64,000 nucleotides of DNA from Bacteroidaceae bacterium. Its GTDB lineage: Bacteria; Bacteroidota; Bacteroidia; Bacteroidales; Bacteroidaceae. The position numbers and the translations under genes were made by a program. Positions within the stretch are counted from its first letter, which is position 1. Each line of letters opens with the position of its first letter. Of the stretch, positions 1 to 9,913 are shown one piece after another. Location: NCBI GenBank assembly GCA_017534815.1, contig JAFXVS010000050.1, positions 34,244 through 98,243 of the forward strand, written 5' to 3'. The notes under the pieces were generated by a model. It ran no database searches. It had not been told where the DNA came from and saw nothing but the letters and a program-made list of their open reading frames with translations.

Positions 1-497
1 TCCGTTGCTGTAACCTGATGTAACGTGTGGAATCGATATGTGCCACATTCTGGTAATTCCACATTAGGATAACCACTATGCTTGATTTTGATGGTATCTT
101 TCAGCGTGATGCTCTTGTAGGAAAGAATCAGTGTGTCCATCTCGTTGAAATAACTCATTGGAACCTTCATGCTCGAGGCGCCATACAACTGGTTCACCAA
201 GATGGTGTCCTTCCGTTGTTGAGTGGCACTCTCCGTGTAGCCTTGATTCACAAGTTCCTCATCGGGATAATCTTTCGTCACCGTGATGTTGCCCAACTTC
301 CGATAGGTGTACACCGTCTTGTATCCAGGCATCAGGGTTGTCACAGTGATGGTGTCGCGATAGGTGATGGCTGTACCCTCCGAGTCATAGAACCCATAGT
401 TGCATGTCACCATGTTGTCCACAGGGCAGTTGTTCGAATAACAACTGACCAGCAGCAATGTCGCCACTCCAATAATATGTCCAACCTTTATCTTCAT
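1..497 (-). CDS. DUF6452-like lipoprotein (3' end outside window)
   Basis: The gene reads leftward from an ATG at 495-497 and runs off the left edge, so about 165 residues are visible. The N-terminus MKIKVGHIIGVATLLLVSC is a lipoprotein signal with its cysteine at residue 19, followed by a second Cys/Asn-rich segment (YSNNCPVDN). The rest is beta-strand-rich and ends, as far as seen, in a PECGTYRFHTLHQV segment. The overall pattern matches the small Bacteroidota lipoproteins called DUF6452; the function is unknown. It lies 36 bases downstream of the glycosyltransferase gene on the same strand, so it is probably the last visible gene of that operon. Family assignment is from memory of the pattern and is moderately sure. 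Confidence 0.7.
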   Translation of the reverse strand, partial: MKIKVGHIIGVATLLLVSCYSNNCPVDNMVTCNYGFYDSEGTAITYRDTITVTTLMPGYKTVYTYRKLGNITVTKDYPDEELVNQGYTESATQQRKDTILVNQLYGASSMKVPMSYFNEMDTLILSYKSITLKDTIKIKHSGYPNVELPECGTYRFHTLHQVTAT

Positions 498-533
498 TCT
501 TCAAACTCCCCAAATTACAGATATCCCCTTCAA

Positions 534-1493
534 CTAAATCTCCTTCTCCACCTGATACTTATTTCTCTCCTGACTGTTTCTGCTGATGAGGTCACCCAAG
601 AATCCCGCCACGAATAACTGTGTACCCAGAATCATCATCGTCAGCGAGATGTAGAAGTATGGGCTGTCCGTCACCAGAGCGTGTGGTTCATGCTGATAGA
701 GTGCAATCAATTTGAGGGCTCCTACCACAATAATGGCGATAAAGCCGATTATAAACATCAGGGTGCCGATGAATCCGAAGATATGCATGGGCTTCATGCC
801 AAATGTGCTGATGAACCAGAGACTCATCAAGTCCAGATAGCCGTTCACAAAGCGGTTCCAGCCCATGAACTTGCTCTTTCCGTGTTGACGAGCCTGATGA
901 TGTACAGGCTTCTCGCCAATCTTGCTGAAACCGGCGTTCTTCGCTAAATAGGGAATGAAACGGTGCATCTCGCCATACACCTCAATGTTCTTCACCACAT
1001 TGCGGCGATAAGCTTTCAAACCGCAGTTGAAATCGTGCAGATTGTGAATGCCGCTCACCATGCGGGTGGTGGCGTTGAACAGTTTGGTGGGAATGGTTTT
1101 CGAAAGAGGGTCACCCTTCCGACGGTTCATCTTGAAGCCGCTCACCAAATCATAGCCATCCTCCTTCACCATTCTATACAGCTCTGGAATCTCGTCTGGA
1201 CTGTCTTGCAAGTCAGCATCCATCGTGATGACCACATCGCCCTCAGCCTTTTCGAAACCATGGAATAGGGCAGGACTTTTTCCGTAATTCCTTCTGAACT
1301 TGATGCCGTGTACCTCGGGAAAATTCCTGCTCAACTCCTCAATCACCTCCCATGAACGGTCGGTCGAGCCATCATTCACAAAGATCACCTCATACGTGAA
1401 GCCATTCTCGTCCATCACACGCTTGATCCACTCGTGCAATTCCGCGATAGACTCCTCCTCATTATATAGAGGAACAACTACTGAAATATCCAT
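534..1493 (-). CDS. Family 2 glycosyltransferase, polyprenyl-phosphate type (GtrB/ArnC-like)
   Basis: 319 residues. The GT2 fold fills residues 1-225, with the nucleotide-sugar motif NDGSTD at 40-45 and the metal-binding stretch MDADLQD at 91-97. Two membrane segments follow, at about 230-265 and 283-305, the arrangement of enzymes that move a sugar from a nucleotide donor to undecaprenyl or dolichyl phosphate on the inner face of the cytoplasmic membrane. The sugar cannot be read from sequence. The start MDISVVVPLYNEEES is typical for the family. The DUF4199 gene lies upstream on the same strand, a neighbourhood I associate with this family in Bacteroidota. Likely role: supply of lipid-linked sugar for surface glycan or glycoprotein modification (inference). 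Confidence 0.9.
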   Translation of the reverse strand: MDISVVVPLYNEEESIAELHEWIKRVMDENGFTYEVIFVNDGSTDRSWEVIEELSRNFPEVHGIKFRRNYGKSPALFHGFEKAEGDVVITMDADLQDSPDEIPELYRMVKEDGYDLVSGFKMNRRKGDPLSKTIPTKLFNATTRMVSGIHNLHDFNCGLKAYRRNVVKNIEVYGEMHRFIPYLAKNAGFSKIGEKPVHHQARQHGKSKFMGWNRFVNGYLDLMSLWFISTFGMKPMHIFGFIGTLMFIIGFIAIIVVGALKLIALYQHEPHALVTDSPYFYISLTMMILGTQLFVAGFLGDLISRNSQERNKYQVEKEI

Positions 1494-1549
1494 TCTATCT
1501 AATTATCATTAATACTCTAAACCCTTAACTCTCAGCTCTATACTACACA

Positions 1550-2101
1550 TCAACCATTCCTTCTCCATGTTGCCGCTACAGCCACGATAAACGAGTAGAA
1601 CAAGCTGATGAAGAAATTGTTGTTGAAAATCAGCAAAGTCTTCTCCCAGGCCGACAATCCGTCCGTCTCCCTCAGAATGTCCATCATCTGCGCATGCTGC
1701 GCCCCCATCCCCAATTGTTCATACGTCTGCACCATCTCTGGCTGAGTCAACATGGCGTTCAACTGCTCCATCAGCAACCCATCATCCAGAAAGTTGAAAT
1801 ATGCGAACACAATTAAGCCGTTCATCAGACAGGCATACATGAACATGGAAAAGGCGAAGAAAAGCCCCTGGAAATAACTCAGCCTCTCTTCAATCAGCGC
1901 CATTTTCCTGTTCAGACGTACTCCCAGCACCAACGGAAGCATCACGGACACGCCGCACAGCATGAAACACAACAGCATCATCAGTCCGTTATTATAGCTG
2001 ATTCCTTCCACATACGAGAGGAACACACCTCCCCATGCCAGTCCCACAAAAGTGCCATACTCCATCGAGTACGACTTATATGTATAGTTCTTTGTACTCA
2101 T
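1550..2101 (-). CDS. DUF4199 domain membrane protein
   Basis: 183 residues with about four hydrophobic segments (near 15-33, 38-58, 80-105 and 155-178) and a short hydrophilic N-terminus. The hydrophobic layout and the sentence-like motifs around SYSMEYGTFVGLAWGGVFLS fit DUF4199, an integral membrane family of unknown function in Bacteroidota. The central loop (about 105-150) is rich in Met and Gln. The start lies 17 bases downstream of a TAAATTTG element read on the minus strand (2119-2126), so this is probably the first gene of the operon DUF4199-glycosyltransferase-DUF6452. No enzymatic motif is visible. Confidence 0.8.
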   Translation of the reverse strand: MSTKNYTYKSYSMEYGTFVGLAWGGVFLSYVEGISYNNGLMMLLCFMLCGVSVMLPLVLGVRLNRKMALIEERLSYFQGLFFAFSMFMYACLMNGLIVFAYFNFLDDGLLMEQLNAMLTQPEMVQTYEQLGMGAQHAQMMDILRETDGLSAWEKTLLIFNNNFFISLFYSFIVAVAATWRRNG

Positions 2102-2191
2102 AAACCACTAAATTCGTTGCAAATTTACGGCTTTTACTTGACAAAAACGCAATTATCCGCAAATTATTTCGTTCGGTATGATTTTTATTCC

Positions 2192-2199
2192 TATCTTTG
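2192..2199 (+). promoter_or_regulatory. -7 element TATCTTTG for the GH43 operon
   Basis: Exact match to TAnnTTTG, 56 bases upstream of the first GH43 start. The leader that follows is AT-rich and contains two copies of TTTATCAAATA. Confidence 0.7.
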
Positions 2200-2255
2200 C
2201 ACAAATTTTGCAAACACTTTATCAAATAATTTATCAAATACTTTATTACTAGCCA

Positions 2256-4379
2256 ATGAAGCACCTAATTGCAATTTTTCTGATGGGTGTGCCGCTTGCG
2301 CTAACGGCACAGAACCCTGTCATCCGCAATCAATTTACGGCTGACCCAACCGCGCGCGTATTTAATAATAAGGTGTATCTCTATCCATCGCATGACATCA
2401 AGCCTCCTGTTGGACAACGTCAGGACTGGTTCTGCATGGAGGATTACCACGTGTTCTCGTCAGAGAATCTAACCGACTGGACGGATCATGGCATGATTGT
2501 CACGCAGAACAAGGTGCCATGGGTGAGACCCAATTCCTATTCGATGTGGGCGCCTGATTGCGTTTACAGGAATGGAAAGTACTATTTCTATTTCCCGTCT
2601 TCTCCTGCTGCTGGTGGCGGTTTTGCTGTCGGTGTGGCCATTGCGGACAATCCTGAGGGACCTTTCGTTCCTGAGCCAGAACCCATCAAGGGCATCAATG
2701 GCATCGACCCATGTGTGCTCCTGGCATCTGACGGCAATGCTTACATTTTCTGGGGCAATGGAATGTGCGCCAAACTCAAGGACAACATGAAGGAACTGGC
2801 TGACGACAATCCGAAGTCAACCAGAAAATTTGGCGACCGCGAGTTTGAGATGGTGGGTGTCAACTGCCTCCAAGGTCTGCCCAACCGTCAGGCTGAAGGT
2901 CCATTCGCTTTCGAATACAATGGCAACTACTACCTGACATATCCTTATGTTCGTGAAAAGACCGAGGTTCTCGGCTATGCCATGAGCAAGAATCCGATGG
3001 GTCCATACGAGTACAAGGGTCTCATTATGGCTGAGCATGCTAACGGTTGTTGGACGAACCACCATAGCATCATCAACTACAAAGGCCAGTGGTATCTGTT
3101 CTATCATCACAATGACTTCTCACCCAGCGATGACAAGCGCCGTTCTGTATGTATTGATAAGCTGACCTTCAATGCAGACGGTACTATTCAGGAGGTGAAA
3201 CCAACCATGCGTGGCGTGGGTATCAACAATGCGACTGAGAAGATTGAGGTTGACCGCTACAGCGAGGCCAGCAGCGATGTGACCACCGAGCTCATTGACA
3301 CGGTCAACACCTTCCGTAGCTATCAGGCTGCGCTGCCTAAGAAGGGTAGCTGGCTCAAGTACAACGATGTGAACTTCGACTGTCTCACAGGTGACAGCTA
3401 TCTCATCATCAGTGTCAAGGCTGCAGGTAACACAGCGTTCTGCATTCGCGAAAAGAGCGTTACAGGTAAGGTACTTGCCAAGATCACCCTCGACAACATC
3501 GTTCCTCCAGAGACACCCAATGCACCTGCCGGTGGTGGCGGTATGATGGGACGTTTCCGTCGCGACATGAGAGGCCAGTGGCTTACTCAGACAGCGGCTT
3601 TGGCATACGTACCAAAGGGCGTGACCGACCTCGTGATCACCAACGAAGGCGATGCCGAGATAGCTGTGGACTACGTGCTCTTCAAGAACCGTCCGAAGTA
3701 CTTCTCGCCATCAACAGCTGCTCCTATTGCTCCAGACAGCGAGGGATTCATCCACCGCTGGATGCTCCTGGAGCCTATCAACAAGCCTAACAGCGGCAAT
3801 ACAGTCTTCACCGACAGCTACTTGCGCGAGCATTTCAACAGAGAATACTTCAAGGGCCAACAGACCATTCTGCCAAAGGACGGTCAGAAGGTTCAGGCTG
3901 TGTTCAAGCAGGAGCAGGCTCCCGCCGGCTTCGGACGTGGATTCGGTCAGCAGGCTCAGCCAGCCCAGCCCGAAGTGAAGACTGTGAAGCAGACGCTGAC
4001 TTGGCATGCTCTTGACAGTGAGAACATGAACGTGAAGCTCTTCCGCTTCGCTGAGAAGTGGGGTGAGCAGGTCTATGGCGTCCTCTTCTGGGCTGTCACC
4101 ATCATCGACTGCCCTGAAGACATCAAGGACGTTCGTCTGGCCGTTGGTTCCAACTCCGCTTCAATGTGGTGGCTCAATGGCGAGGAGACCTTGCTGCTCT
4201 CTGGTGACCGCCGCATGGTGAAGGACGACTGCATGTCTTCACGCATCACTTTGAAGAAAGGCCGCAACGTTCTGCGTGGCGCCATCATCAATGGCCCTGG
4301 CATGAGCGACTTCTGCGTGCGCTTCATTGACGAGAAAGGTAATCCTGTTACTAACTACACAATCATAAACAACAAATAA
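2256..4379 (+). CDS. Family 43 glycoside hydrolase with CBM6-like and C-terminal accessory domains
   Basis: 707 residues. Signal peptide about 1-19 (MKHLIAIFLMGVPLALTAQ). The five-bladed GH43 propeller spans about 20-330, with the expected acidic triad: D30 (base) in FTADPTAR, D151 in GIDPCVLL, E214 (acid) in RQAEGPFAF; the NHHSI segment at 268-272 also fits. Residues about 329-470 resemble a CBM6-type beta-sandwich, and 500-700 a second jelly-roll-like domain. GH43 enzymes release arabinose or xylose from plant glycans (arabinan, arabinoxylan); the exact substrate is not readable. Two Gly/Gln/Pro-rich insertions occur, near 425-440 and 545-570. The next GH43 starts 4 bases after its stop, so the two are co-translated. 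Confidence 0.92.
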   Translation: MKHLIAIFLMGVPLALTAQNPVIRNQFTADPTARVFNNKVYLYPSHDIKPPVGQRQDWFCMEDYHVFSSENLTDWTDHGMIVTQNKVPWVRPNSYSMWAPDCVYRNGKYYFYFPSSPAAGGGFAVGVAIADNPEGPFVPEPEPIKGINGIDPCVLLASDGNAYIFWGNGMCAKLKDNMKELADDNPKSTRKFGDREFEMVGVNCLQGLPNRQAEGPFAFEYNGNYYLTYPYVREKTEVLGYAMSKNPMGPYEYKGLIMAEHANGCWTNHHSIINYKGQWYLFYHHNDFSPSDDKRRSVCIDKLTFNADGTIQEVKPTMRGVGINNATEKIEVDRYSEASSDVTTELIDTVNTFRSYQAALPKKGSWLKYNDVNFDCLTGDSYLIISVKAAGNTAFCIREKSVTGKVLAKITLDNIVPPETPNAPAGGGGMMGRFRRDMRGQWLTQTAALAYVPKGVTDLVITNEGDAEIAVDYVLFKNRPKYFSPSTAAPIAPDSEGFIHRWMLLEPINKPNSGNTVFTDSYLREHFNREYFKGQQTILPKDGQKVQAVFKQEQAPAGFGRGFGQQAQPAQPEVKTVKQTLTWHALDSENMNVKLFRFAEKWGEQVYGVLFWAVTIIDCPEDIKDVRLAVGSNSASMWWLNGEETLLLSGDRRMVKDDCMSSRITLKKGRNVLRGAIINGPGMSDFCVRFIDEKGNPVTNYTIINNK

Positions 4380-4383
4380 GAGC

Positions 4384-5856
4384 ATGAAAGTACTTCGAAA
4401 TATATTTGCTGCCAGCGCATTGATTGTGGCAGCAACAGCATCAGCACAATCAGGACAACCATTCATTCACGACCCCTCAACCCTCGCCGAATGTGACGGT
4501 AAATGGTACACATTCGGCACAGGCGGTGGTGGTATCATCACCGACGACGGATGGAACTGGCACAGTGGCGCCGAGCGTCCAGGTGGTGGCGCAGCTCCCG
4601 ACATGATCAAGATTGGCGACCGTTACCTCTGCATATATGGTGCTACGGGTGGTGGTCTGGGCGGTGGACACGCTGGTCGTATCCTCACCATGTGGAACAA
4701 GACCCTCGATCCTAAGTCGCCCGACTTTAAGTGGTCTGATGCCGTTGAGGTCCGCTATTCCGATGGTATGGAAGATCAGGACGCTATCGACCCAGGTGTC
4801 CTCCTCGATCCGACTACAGGCCGCCTTTGGGTGAGCTACGGCACATACTTCGGCACCATTCGCCTCATTGAGCTTGACCCACAGACAGGTTTCCGTGCAT
4901 CGGGCAACAAGGAGAAGGACATCGCCATCGACTGCGAGGCCTCTGACCTCATCTACCGCAATGGCTACTACTACCTCCTCGGCACTCACGGCACATGCTG
5001 CGACGGCGTCAACTCCACCTACAACATCGTGGTGGGTCGTGCCAAGAGTGTGCAGGGTCCTTATATCGACAACGTAGGTCGTGACATGTATCATGGTGGT
5101 GGCAAGATGGTCATTGCCGCAGGCGACCGCAAGACAGGTGCTGGACACTTCGGACGTACCATCATCGACGAAGGTGTTGAGGTACTGTCCTTCCACTGGG
5201 AGGCCGACTTTGACATGGGTGGCCGTTCTACACTCGCTGTTCGTCCGCTCCTTTGGAAGAACGATTGGCCTGTGGGTGGTGACCAGTTCAAGGAAGGAAC
5301 TTACGAGATTGAGTCAGAGCGTCGTGGCTATGCCCTCGAACTTGCCGTTGATTTCGTTCGCATGAACGTGGCACGTGCCGGAGGTTTCGGCGGATTTGGT
5401 GGCGGTCAGCAGGCCAATGCCGCTCCTCCACAGCCCGTGGCAGAGCAGAAGCTCGAAGACGTCATCAGCACTTGGCCTTCGGGCAACATCCCAGCTCGCA
5501 TCGGCGACTACATGTTCCGTCCTCACCAGCGCTGGACTATCACAGCCGTTCCTGAGGCAGGTGGTTATCTGAGCAACCCATACTTCAAGATCACTATCGC
5601 AGGTACAGACCGTGCGCTCGCAGCTACCGAAGATGTGGAAGTGACCACAGTTCCTGCCTACACTGGCGCTCCTGAACAACTTTGGCGCATTGAGCAGCTC
5701 ACCGACGGCACCTTCCGCATCATGCCCAAGCAGATTCCAGGCAAGGAAGGCGTCAACACTAAGTACGTGCTCTACTCTGCAGGTGACTGCACACCGACGC
5801 TTGCCGAGTACGACTTCAACAGTGATAACTCCAAGTGGAACTTCCGCAACCATTGA
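4384..5856 (+). CDS. Family 43 glycoside hydrolase, arabinanase-like
   Basis: 490 residues with a signal peptide ending near residue 21 (ATASAQ). The GH43 triad is D30 in FIHDPST, D136 in AIDPGVL and E185 in DCEASDL; the later YNIVVGRAKSVQGPY stretch is characteristic of endo-arabinanase-like GH43 proteins. Catalytic domain about 24-310; a C-terminal domain (about 350-490) ends with WNFRNH and resembles the small beta-barrel or lectin-like tail of such enzymes. A low-complexity AGGFGGFGGGQQ stretch links the two. It is the second gene of an operon, 4 bases after the preceding GH43, and is followed by a hairpin terminator. Likely role: exported arabinan or arabinoxylan degradation together with its neighbour. 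Confidence 0.9.
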   Translation: MKVLRNIFAASALIVAATASAQSGQPFIHDPSTLAECDGKWYTFGTGGGGIITDDGWNWHSGAERPGGGAAPDMIKIGDRYLCIYGATGGGLGGGHAGRILTMWNKTLDPKSPDFKWSDAVEVRYSDGMEDQDAIDPGVLLDPTTGRLWVSYGTYFGTIRLIELDPQTGFRASGNKEKDIAIDCEASDLIYRNGYYYLLGTHGTCCDGVNSTYNIVVGRAKSVQGPYIDNVGRDMYHGGGKMVIAAGDRKTGAGHFGRTIIDEGVEVLSFHWEADFDMGGRSTLAVRPLLWKNDWPVGGDQFKEGTYEIESERRGYALELAVDFVRMNVARAGGFGGFGGGQQANAAPPQPVAEQKLEDVISTWPSGNIPARIGDYMFRPHQRWTITAVPEAGGYLSNPYFKITIAGTDRALAATEDVEVTTVPAYTGAPEQLWRIEQLTDGTFRIMPKQIPGKEGVNTKYVLYSAGDCTPTLAEYDFNSDNSKWNFRNH

Positions 5857-5894
5857 TGAGCGGACAGCGCAAGCTTGTTTTATAAAGATAATCG

Positions 5895-5934
5895 GAGAGG
5901 ATGTGTCGAGCAATCGGCACGTCCTCTCTTCTTT
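5895..5934 (+). terminator. Hairpin terminator of the GH43 operon
   Basis: Inverted repeat GAGAGGATGTGTCG (5895-5908) / CGGCACGTCCTCTC (5915-5928) with a 6-base loop and a short T-rich tail, 38 bases after the second GH43 stop. Confidence 0.8.
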
Positions 5935-6018
5935 ATATAAAAGAAAACCCTAAAATTATCAAACATTACGAACTTGTCCGCGTGAACACCTCTGGATAAT
6001 AAGAAATGCTGGAAGATT

Positions 6019-6050
6019 TTTGTTTATTCTCTTACTTAATCGTAACTTTG
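6019..6050 (+). promoter_or_regulatory. Promoter for the DMP19-like/smpB/metH operon
   Basis: TTTG at 6019-6022 and TAACTTTG at 6043-6050 with a 20-base spacer, ending 21 bases before the first start codon. Confidence 0.75.
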
Positions 6051-6071
6051 CACTCTTAAACGCATAAAGGT

Positions 6072-6593
6072 ATGGTACAATTGGACAAGCAAGAGGCACG
6101 AGAGATGTATGAGAAGCTGGATGCGGCAGGGTTCATCGGATGGGTGACGGATGGCTATCTGACGGCTTTGGGTGGAGCATTGACGGCAGAAAACATGGAG
6201 ATGCTGAGTGCAGAACAGCATGCCGTGCTTTGCTACCGCTATGTGCTGGACGAAGTGATGGAGGGTGGATTCATCCAATTGATCCTGAATGGATATGCGC
6301 CGTATGTGCTGGAGGGACCATTCCCGATGGTCGTCAAAAAGGAGTGGGGAAGTGTGGAAGGTCAGGAGAAGGTGATGAAGGATTTCTCGAAGTTGTTATA
6401 TGAGGTGAAGAAGGAATACCACAAGCATCTGGATGAACTCTCCAAGGATATGACTGACGAGGAGTTCATGGCACTCTATGAGCAATTGGAGGAACTCAAT
6501 GAGTTGGGCGACGATTTCTTGGATGAACATCAGGAAGAGGTGACGCCTTTGGTGGCAAAGATGATTGTAAGTAACATTGATGTGTTTTTGTAG
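6072..6593 (+). CDS. DMP19 (DUF4375)-like protein
   Basis: 173 residues, highly acidic, with no signal peptide or membrane segment, so probably cytoplasmic. The region about 45-80 (SAEQHAVLCYRYVLDEVMEG then GGFIQLILNG) matches the DMP19/DUF4375 pattern in which an alpha-helical bundle ends in a conserved N-G-G-F-x-Q motif; the later half is predicted helical and rich in Glu/Leu. The name comes from an E. coli DNA-mimic protein, but that role cannot be assumed here. It is the first gene of an operon with smpB (start 39 bases after its stop) and metH, under a clear upstream promoter. Confidence 0.7.
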   Translation: MVQLDKQEAREMYEKLDAAGFIGWVTDGYLTALGGALTAENMEMLSAEQHAVLCYRYVLDEVMEGGFIQLILNGYAPYVLEGPFPMVVKKEWGSVEGQEKVMKDFSKLLYEVKKEYHKHLDELSKDMTDEEFMALYEQLEELNELGDDFLDEHQEEVTPLVAKMIVSNIDVFL

Positions 6594-6632
6594 TTGAGAG
6601 TTAAAGTTAGGGTTAAGATTAACGTTAAGAAA

Positions 6633-7109
6633 ATGGCAAAGAATAAGATAGCGAAGAATCAGCAGGTGAACATCAAGAACAAGAGGGCATCGTTCGATTA
6701 TGAATTTGTCGATACCTTCACAGCGGGCATTGTCTTGACTGGTACGGAGATCAAGAGCATTCGCGCTGGCAAGGCGAGTCTCGTAGATACATACTGCTAT
6801 TTCATCAATGGGGAGTTGTGGGTGAAGAATATGTATGTGGCGCAGTATCTGGCTGGTTCATACAATAACCACTTGGAGCGCAGGGAGCGCAAGCTGCTCT
6901 TGAACAAGAAGGAGCTCCGCAATTTGCAGAACGACACGAAAGCACCTGGTTTCACCATCGTACCTGTCTTATTATATATTAATGAGAACGGATTAGCCAA
7001 GCTGGACATTGCGCTGGCACGAGGCAAGAAGGAATACGACAAACGACAAACACTGAAGGAGAAAGAGGATCGGAGGGAGATTGACAGGGCCAAGAAAGTA
7101 AGATTATGA
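6633..7109 (+). CDS. smpB: SsrA-binding protein SmpB
   Basis: 158 residues, the usual family length. SmpB binds tmRNA and brings it to stalled ribosomes for trans-translation. Typical features are the N-terminal [20 protein letters not shown] core, the [19 protein letters not shown] stretch, and a basic C-terminal tail ([20 protein letters not shown]) that enters the decoding centre. The ATG at 6633 is chosen because the protein then begins [11 protein letters not shown] as in relatives; an in-frame TTG 13 codons upstream is possible but yields a Lys/Val-rich extension with no match to the family. The stop overlaps the metH start by 4 bases (ATGA), implying translational coupling. Confidence 0.97.
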   Translation: MAKNKIAKNQQVNIKNKRASFDYEFVDTFTAGIVLTGTEIKSIRAGKASLVDTYCYFINGELWVKNMYVAQYLAGSYNNHLERRERKLLLNKKELRNLQNDTKAPGFTIVPVLLYINENGLAKLDIALARGKKEYDKRQTLKEKEDRREIDRAKKVRL

Positions 7110-9892
7110 CATTACAGGACATCATCAAGGAGCGCATATTGGTGCTGGACGGTGCCATGGGCACGATGATTCAGCGGTATGGGCTGACGGAAGAAGATTT
7201 CAGGGGTGAACAGTTCAAGGATGTGCCCGGACAGATGAAGGGCTACAACGACATCCTCTGTCTGACTCGTCCTGACGTGATTGCTGACATCCATCGGAAG
7301 TATCTCGATGCAGGTGCCGACCTCATCACCACGTGTTCTTTCACGTCTCAACGGGTGTCGATGGTGGATTATCATGTGGAGGACTATGCTTATGACATCA
7401 ACTTGGCAGCTGCGAAGATAGCAAGGAAGTTGACTGATGAATATACGGCCAAAACACCGATGAAACCGCGTTTTGTGTTGGGTGATGTTGGTCCAACAAA
7501 CAAGACGCTGAGCATCTCTCCGGATGTGAACAATCCAGCCTTGCGTAGTCTGACGTATGATGAAATGATGAGTGCCTACCAGGAACAAATGGAAGCGCTA
7601 CTGGAAGGCGGAGTGGATGCCCTGCTGATTGAGACTATCTTCGATTCATTGAACGCAAAATCAGCCATTTATGCGGCAGAAAGGGCGATGGAATCGACCA
7701 ATAGGCATGTTCCGCTAATGCTTTCCATCACGGTGAGCGACACAGCTGGACGCACACTTTCAGGTCAGACTTTGGAAGCATTCTTGGCCAGCGTACAACA
7801 TGCTGACATCTTCTCTATCGGATTGAATTGCTCATTTGGTGCTCGCCAACTGAAACCTTTCTTGAGGACGTTGGCAGAGAAAGCACCTTATTATATCTCA
7901 GCACACCCCAATGCAGGCTTGCCCAATTCCTTGGGACTCTATGACCAGACACCAGACATGATGGCTGAACAGGTGAAGGAGTATGTGGACGAGGGTTTGG
8001 TGAACATCTTGGGCGGCTGCTGTGGCACGACAGAGAAATTCATCGAGCTTTATCCTGCCATTGTGGAGGGGAAGCAGCCGCATGTGCCTGTGGAGAAACC
8101 CCGGAACATGTGGCTGAGCGGTTTGGAACTGCTGGAACTCACGCCTGAACGTCGCTTTGTGAATGTAGGTGAGCGATGCAATGTGGCTGGTTCACGCAAA
8201 TTTCTCCGTCTCATCAACGAGAAAAACTACGAAGAAGCCCTTTCCATCGCCAGAAAGCAGGTGGAGGATGGGGCGTTGGTGCTCGACATCAACATGGATG
8301 ACGGCCTCTTGGATGCCAAGCATGAGATGGTCACCTTCCTCAATCTTCTGATGAGTGATCCCGACATCTCGAAAGTGCCGATGATGATTGACTCCAGCGA
8401 TTGGGAGGTCATCACGGCTGGTCTGAAATGTGTGCAGGGCAAGAGCATTGTGAACAGCATTTCACTGAAAGAGGGTGAGGAGAAGTTCCTGGAAAAAGCC
8501 CGTGAAATCAAACGCTTGGGTGCTGCAACGGTGGTGATGGCGTTCGATGAAAAGGGACAGGCCACCACATTTGAACGGAAGATAGAAATTTGTGAACGTG
8601 CCTATCACTTGTTGGTGAATGAGGTGGGGTTCAATCCGCTGGACATCATCTTCGACCCCAATGTGCTGGCTGTGGCGACAGGTATGGAGGAGCACAACAA
8701 CTACGGACTCGACTTCATACGTGCCACAGAATGGATTCGCAAAAACTTACCTGGCGCTCATGTGTCAGGTGGTATCAGCAACCTCTCGTTCTCTTTTAGA
8801 GGCAATAATTACATCCGTGAAGCGATGCATGCTGTGTTTCTTTATCACACCATCGCCGTAGGACAGGACATGGGTATTGTAAACCCTGCCACGCAGGTGT
8901 TATATAGCGATATTCCTGACGATGTGCTGAAGGCTATCGATGATGTTTTGCTCAACCGTACACCCGATGCTACAGAAAATCTCATTGAAATTGCTGCTCG
9001 AATTAAAGCAGAGAAGGATGCTGAGAAAGAAGCACTTAAAGATTCGTCTCTCAAATCCAATGGCGCTGCTCCCAATTCGTCCTCTTCCACCCAGAATTGG
9101 CGTAACGGCACCGTCGAAGAACGTCTGAAACATGCTTTGGTGAAGGGAGTGGGAGACTATTTGGAAACCGACCTTGACGAAGCTGTGAAACAGTATGGCG
9201 ACCCTGTGAAAATCATCGAAGGACCCTTGATGAATGCGATGAACACGGTGGGTGAACTCTTCGGCAGCGGTAAGATGTTTCTTCCTCAGGTGGTGAAGAC
9301 GGCACGCACCATGAAGCGGGCAGTGGGCATACTCCAGCCCCTCATCGAGGCCAGTCGGTCGGAGGGTGCGTCGAAGGCAGGGAAGGTGCTCTTGGCGACT
9401 GTCAAAGGTGATGTGCATGATATCGGCAAGAACATCGTCAGTGTCATTCTCGCCTGCAACAACTACGAGATTATAGACTTGGGTGTAATGGTGCCCACTG
9501 AGACCATCGTAGATAGAGCCATCGAAGAAAAAGTCGATATCATTGGGCTTTCTGGTCTTATCACCCCCTCGTTGGAGGAGATGGTGAATGTGGCGCGTGC
9601 CCTCGAAGAACGTGGGGTCAACATCCCCATCATGATTGGAGGTGCTACGACCAGCGAACTTCACACCGCTCTCAAGATTGCACCCGTCTATCACGGTCCC
9701 GTACTCTGGATGAAAGACGCCTCGCAGAATGTCATCGCCAGCGCTCGTCTGCTCAATCCCGATACCAGAGCCGAATTGGCCGATGAATTGGACAAAAAAT
9801 ATGCCGAACTCCGTTCTGAAAGGTCGGAAGGAGAGTCCGGCATGGTGAGTCTTGACGAGGCTCGCAAGCGCAAACCTAATTACTTCGAATAG
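7106..9892 (+). CDS. metH: Cobalamin-dependent methionine synthase, lacking the activation domain
   Basis: 928 residues. It transfers the methyl group of methyltetrahydrofolate to homocysteine through cobalamin. Order: homocysteine/Zn domain (about 1-330; Zn ligands C242 in GLNCSFG and C305/C306 in GGCCGTT), pterin-binding domain (about 345-630, with [14 protein letters not shown]), helical cap and B12-binding domain (about 670-900; cobalt ligand H771 in GDVHDIGKN). The chain stops at [10 protein letters not shown], where full-length MetH (about 1200 residues) would continue into the S-adenosylmethionine-dependent reactivation domain. Reactivation must therefore come from a separate protein, not seen here. 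An unusual Ser/Asn-rich linker lies at about 645-665. Translationally coupled to smpB. Confidence 0.96.
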   Translation: MTLQDIIKERILVLDGAMGTMIQRYGLTEEDFRGEQFKDVPGQMKGYNDILCLTRPDVIADIHRKYLDAGADLITTCSFTSQRVSMVDYHVEDYAYDINLAAAKIARKLTDEYTAKTPMKPRFVLGDVGPTNKTLSISPDVNNPALRSLTYDEMMSAYQEQMEALLEGGVDALLIETIFDSLNAKSAIYAAERAMESTNRHVPLMLSITVSDTAGRTLSGQTLEAFLASVQHADIFSIGLNCSFGARQLKPFLRTLAEKAPYYISAHPNAGLPNSLGLYDQTPDMMAEQVKEYVDEGLVNILGGCCGTTEKFIELYPAIVEGKQPHVPVEKPRNMWLSGLELLELTPERRFVNVGERCNVAGSRKFLRLINEKNYEEALSIARKQVEDGALVLDINMDDGLLDAKHEMVTFLNLLMSDPDISKVPMMIDSSDWEVITAGLKCVQGKSIVNSISLKEGEEKFLEKAREIKRLGAATVVMAFDEKGQATTFERKIEICERAYHLLVNEVGFNPLDIIFDPNVLAVATGMEEHNNYGLDFIRATEWIRKNLPGAHVSGGISNLSFSFRGNNYIREAMHAVFLYHTIAVGQDMGIVNPATQVLYSDIPDDVLKAIDDVLLNRTPDATENLIEIAARIKAEKDAEKEALKDSSLKSNGAAPNSSSSTQNWRNGTVEERLKHALVKGVGDYLETDLDEAVKQYGDPVKIIEGPLMNAMNTVGELFGSGKMFLPQVVKTARTMKRAVGILQPLIEASRSEGASKAGKVLLATVKGDVHDIGKNIVSVILACNNYEIIDLGVMVPTETIVDRAIEEKVDIIGLSGLITPSLEEMVNVARALEERGVNIPIMIGGATTSELHTALKIAPVYHGPVLWMKDASQNVIASARLLNPDTRAELADELDKKYAELRSERSEGESGMVSLDEARKRKPNYFE

Positions 9893-9913
9893 CGTTTTGC
9901 CGTCTATGAATGA

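Noticed and set aside
8900-9694. Minus-strand frame of 264 codons
   Set aside because: Antisense of metH B12-binding region.
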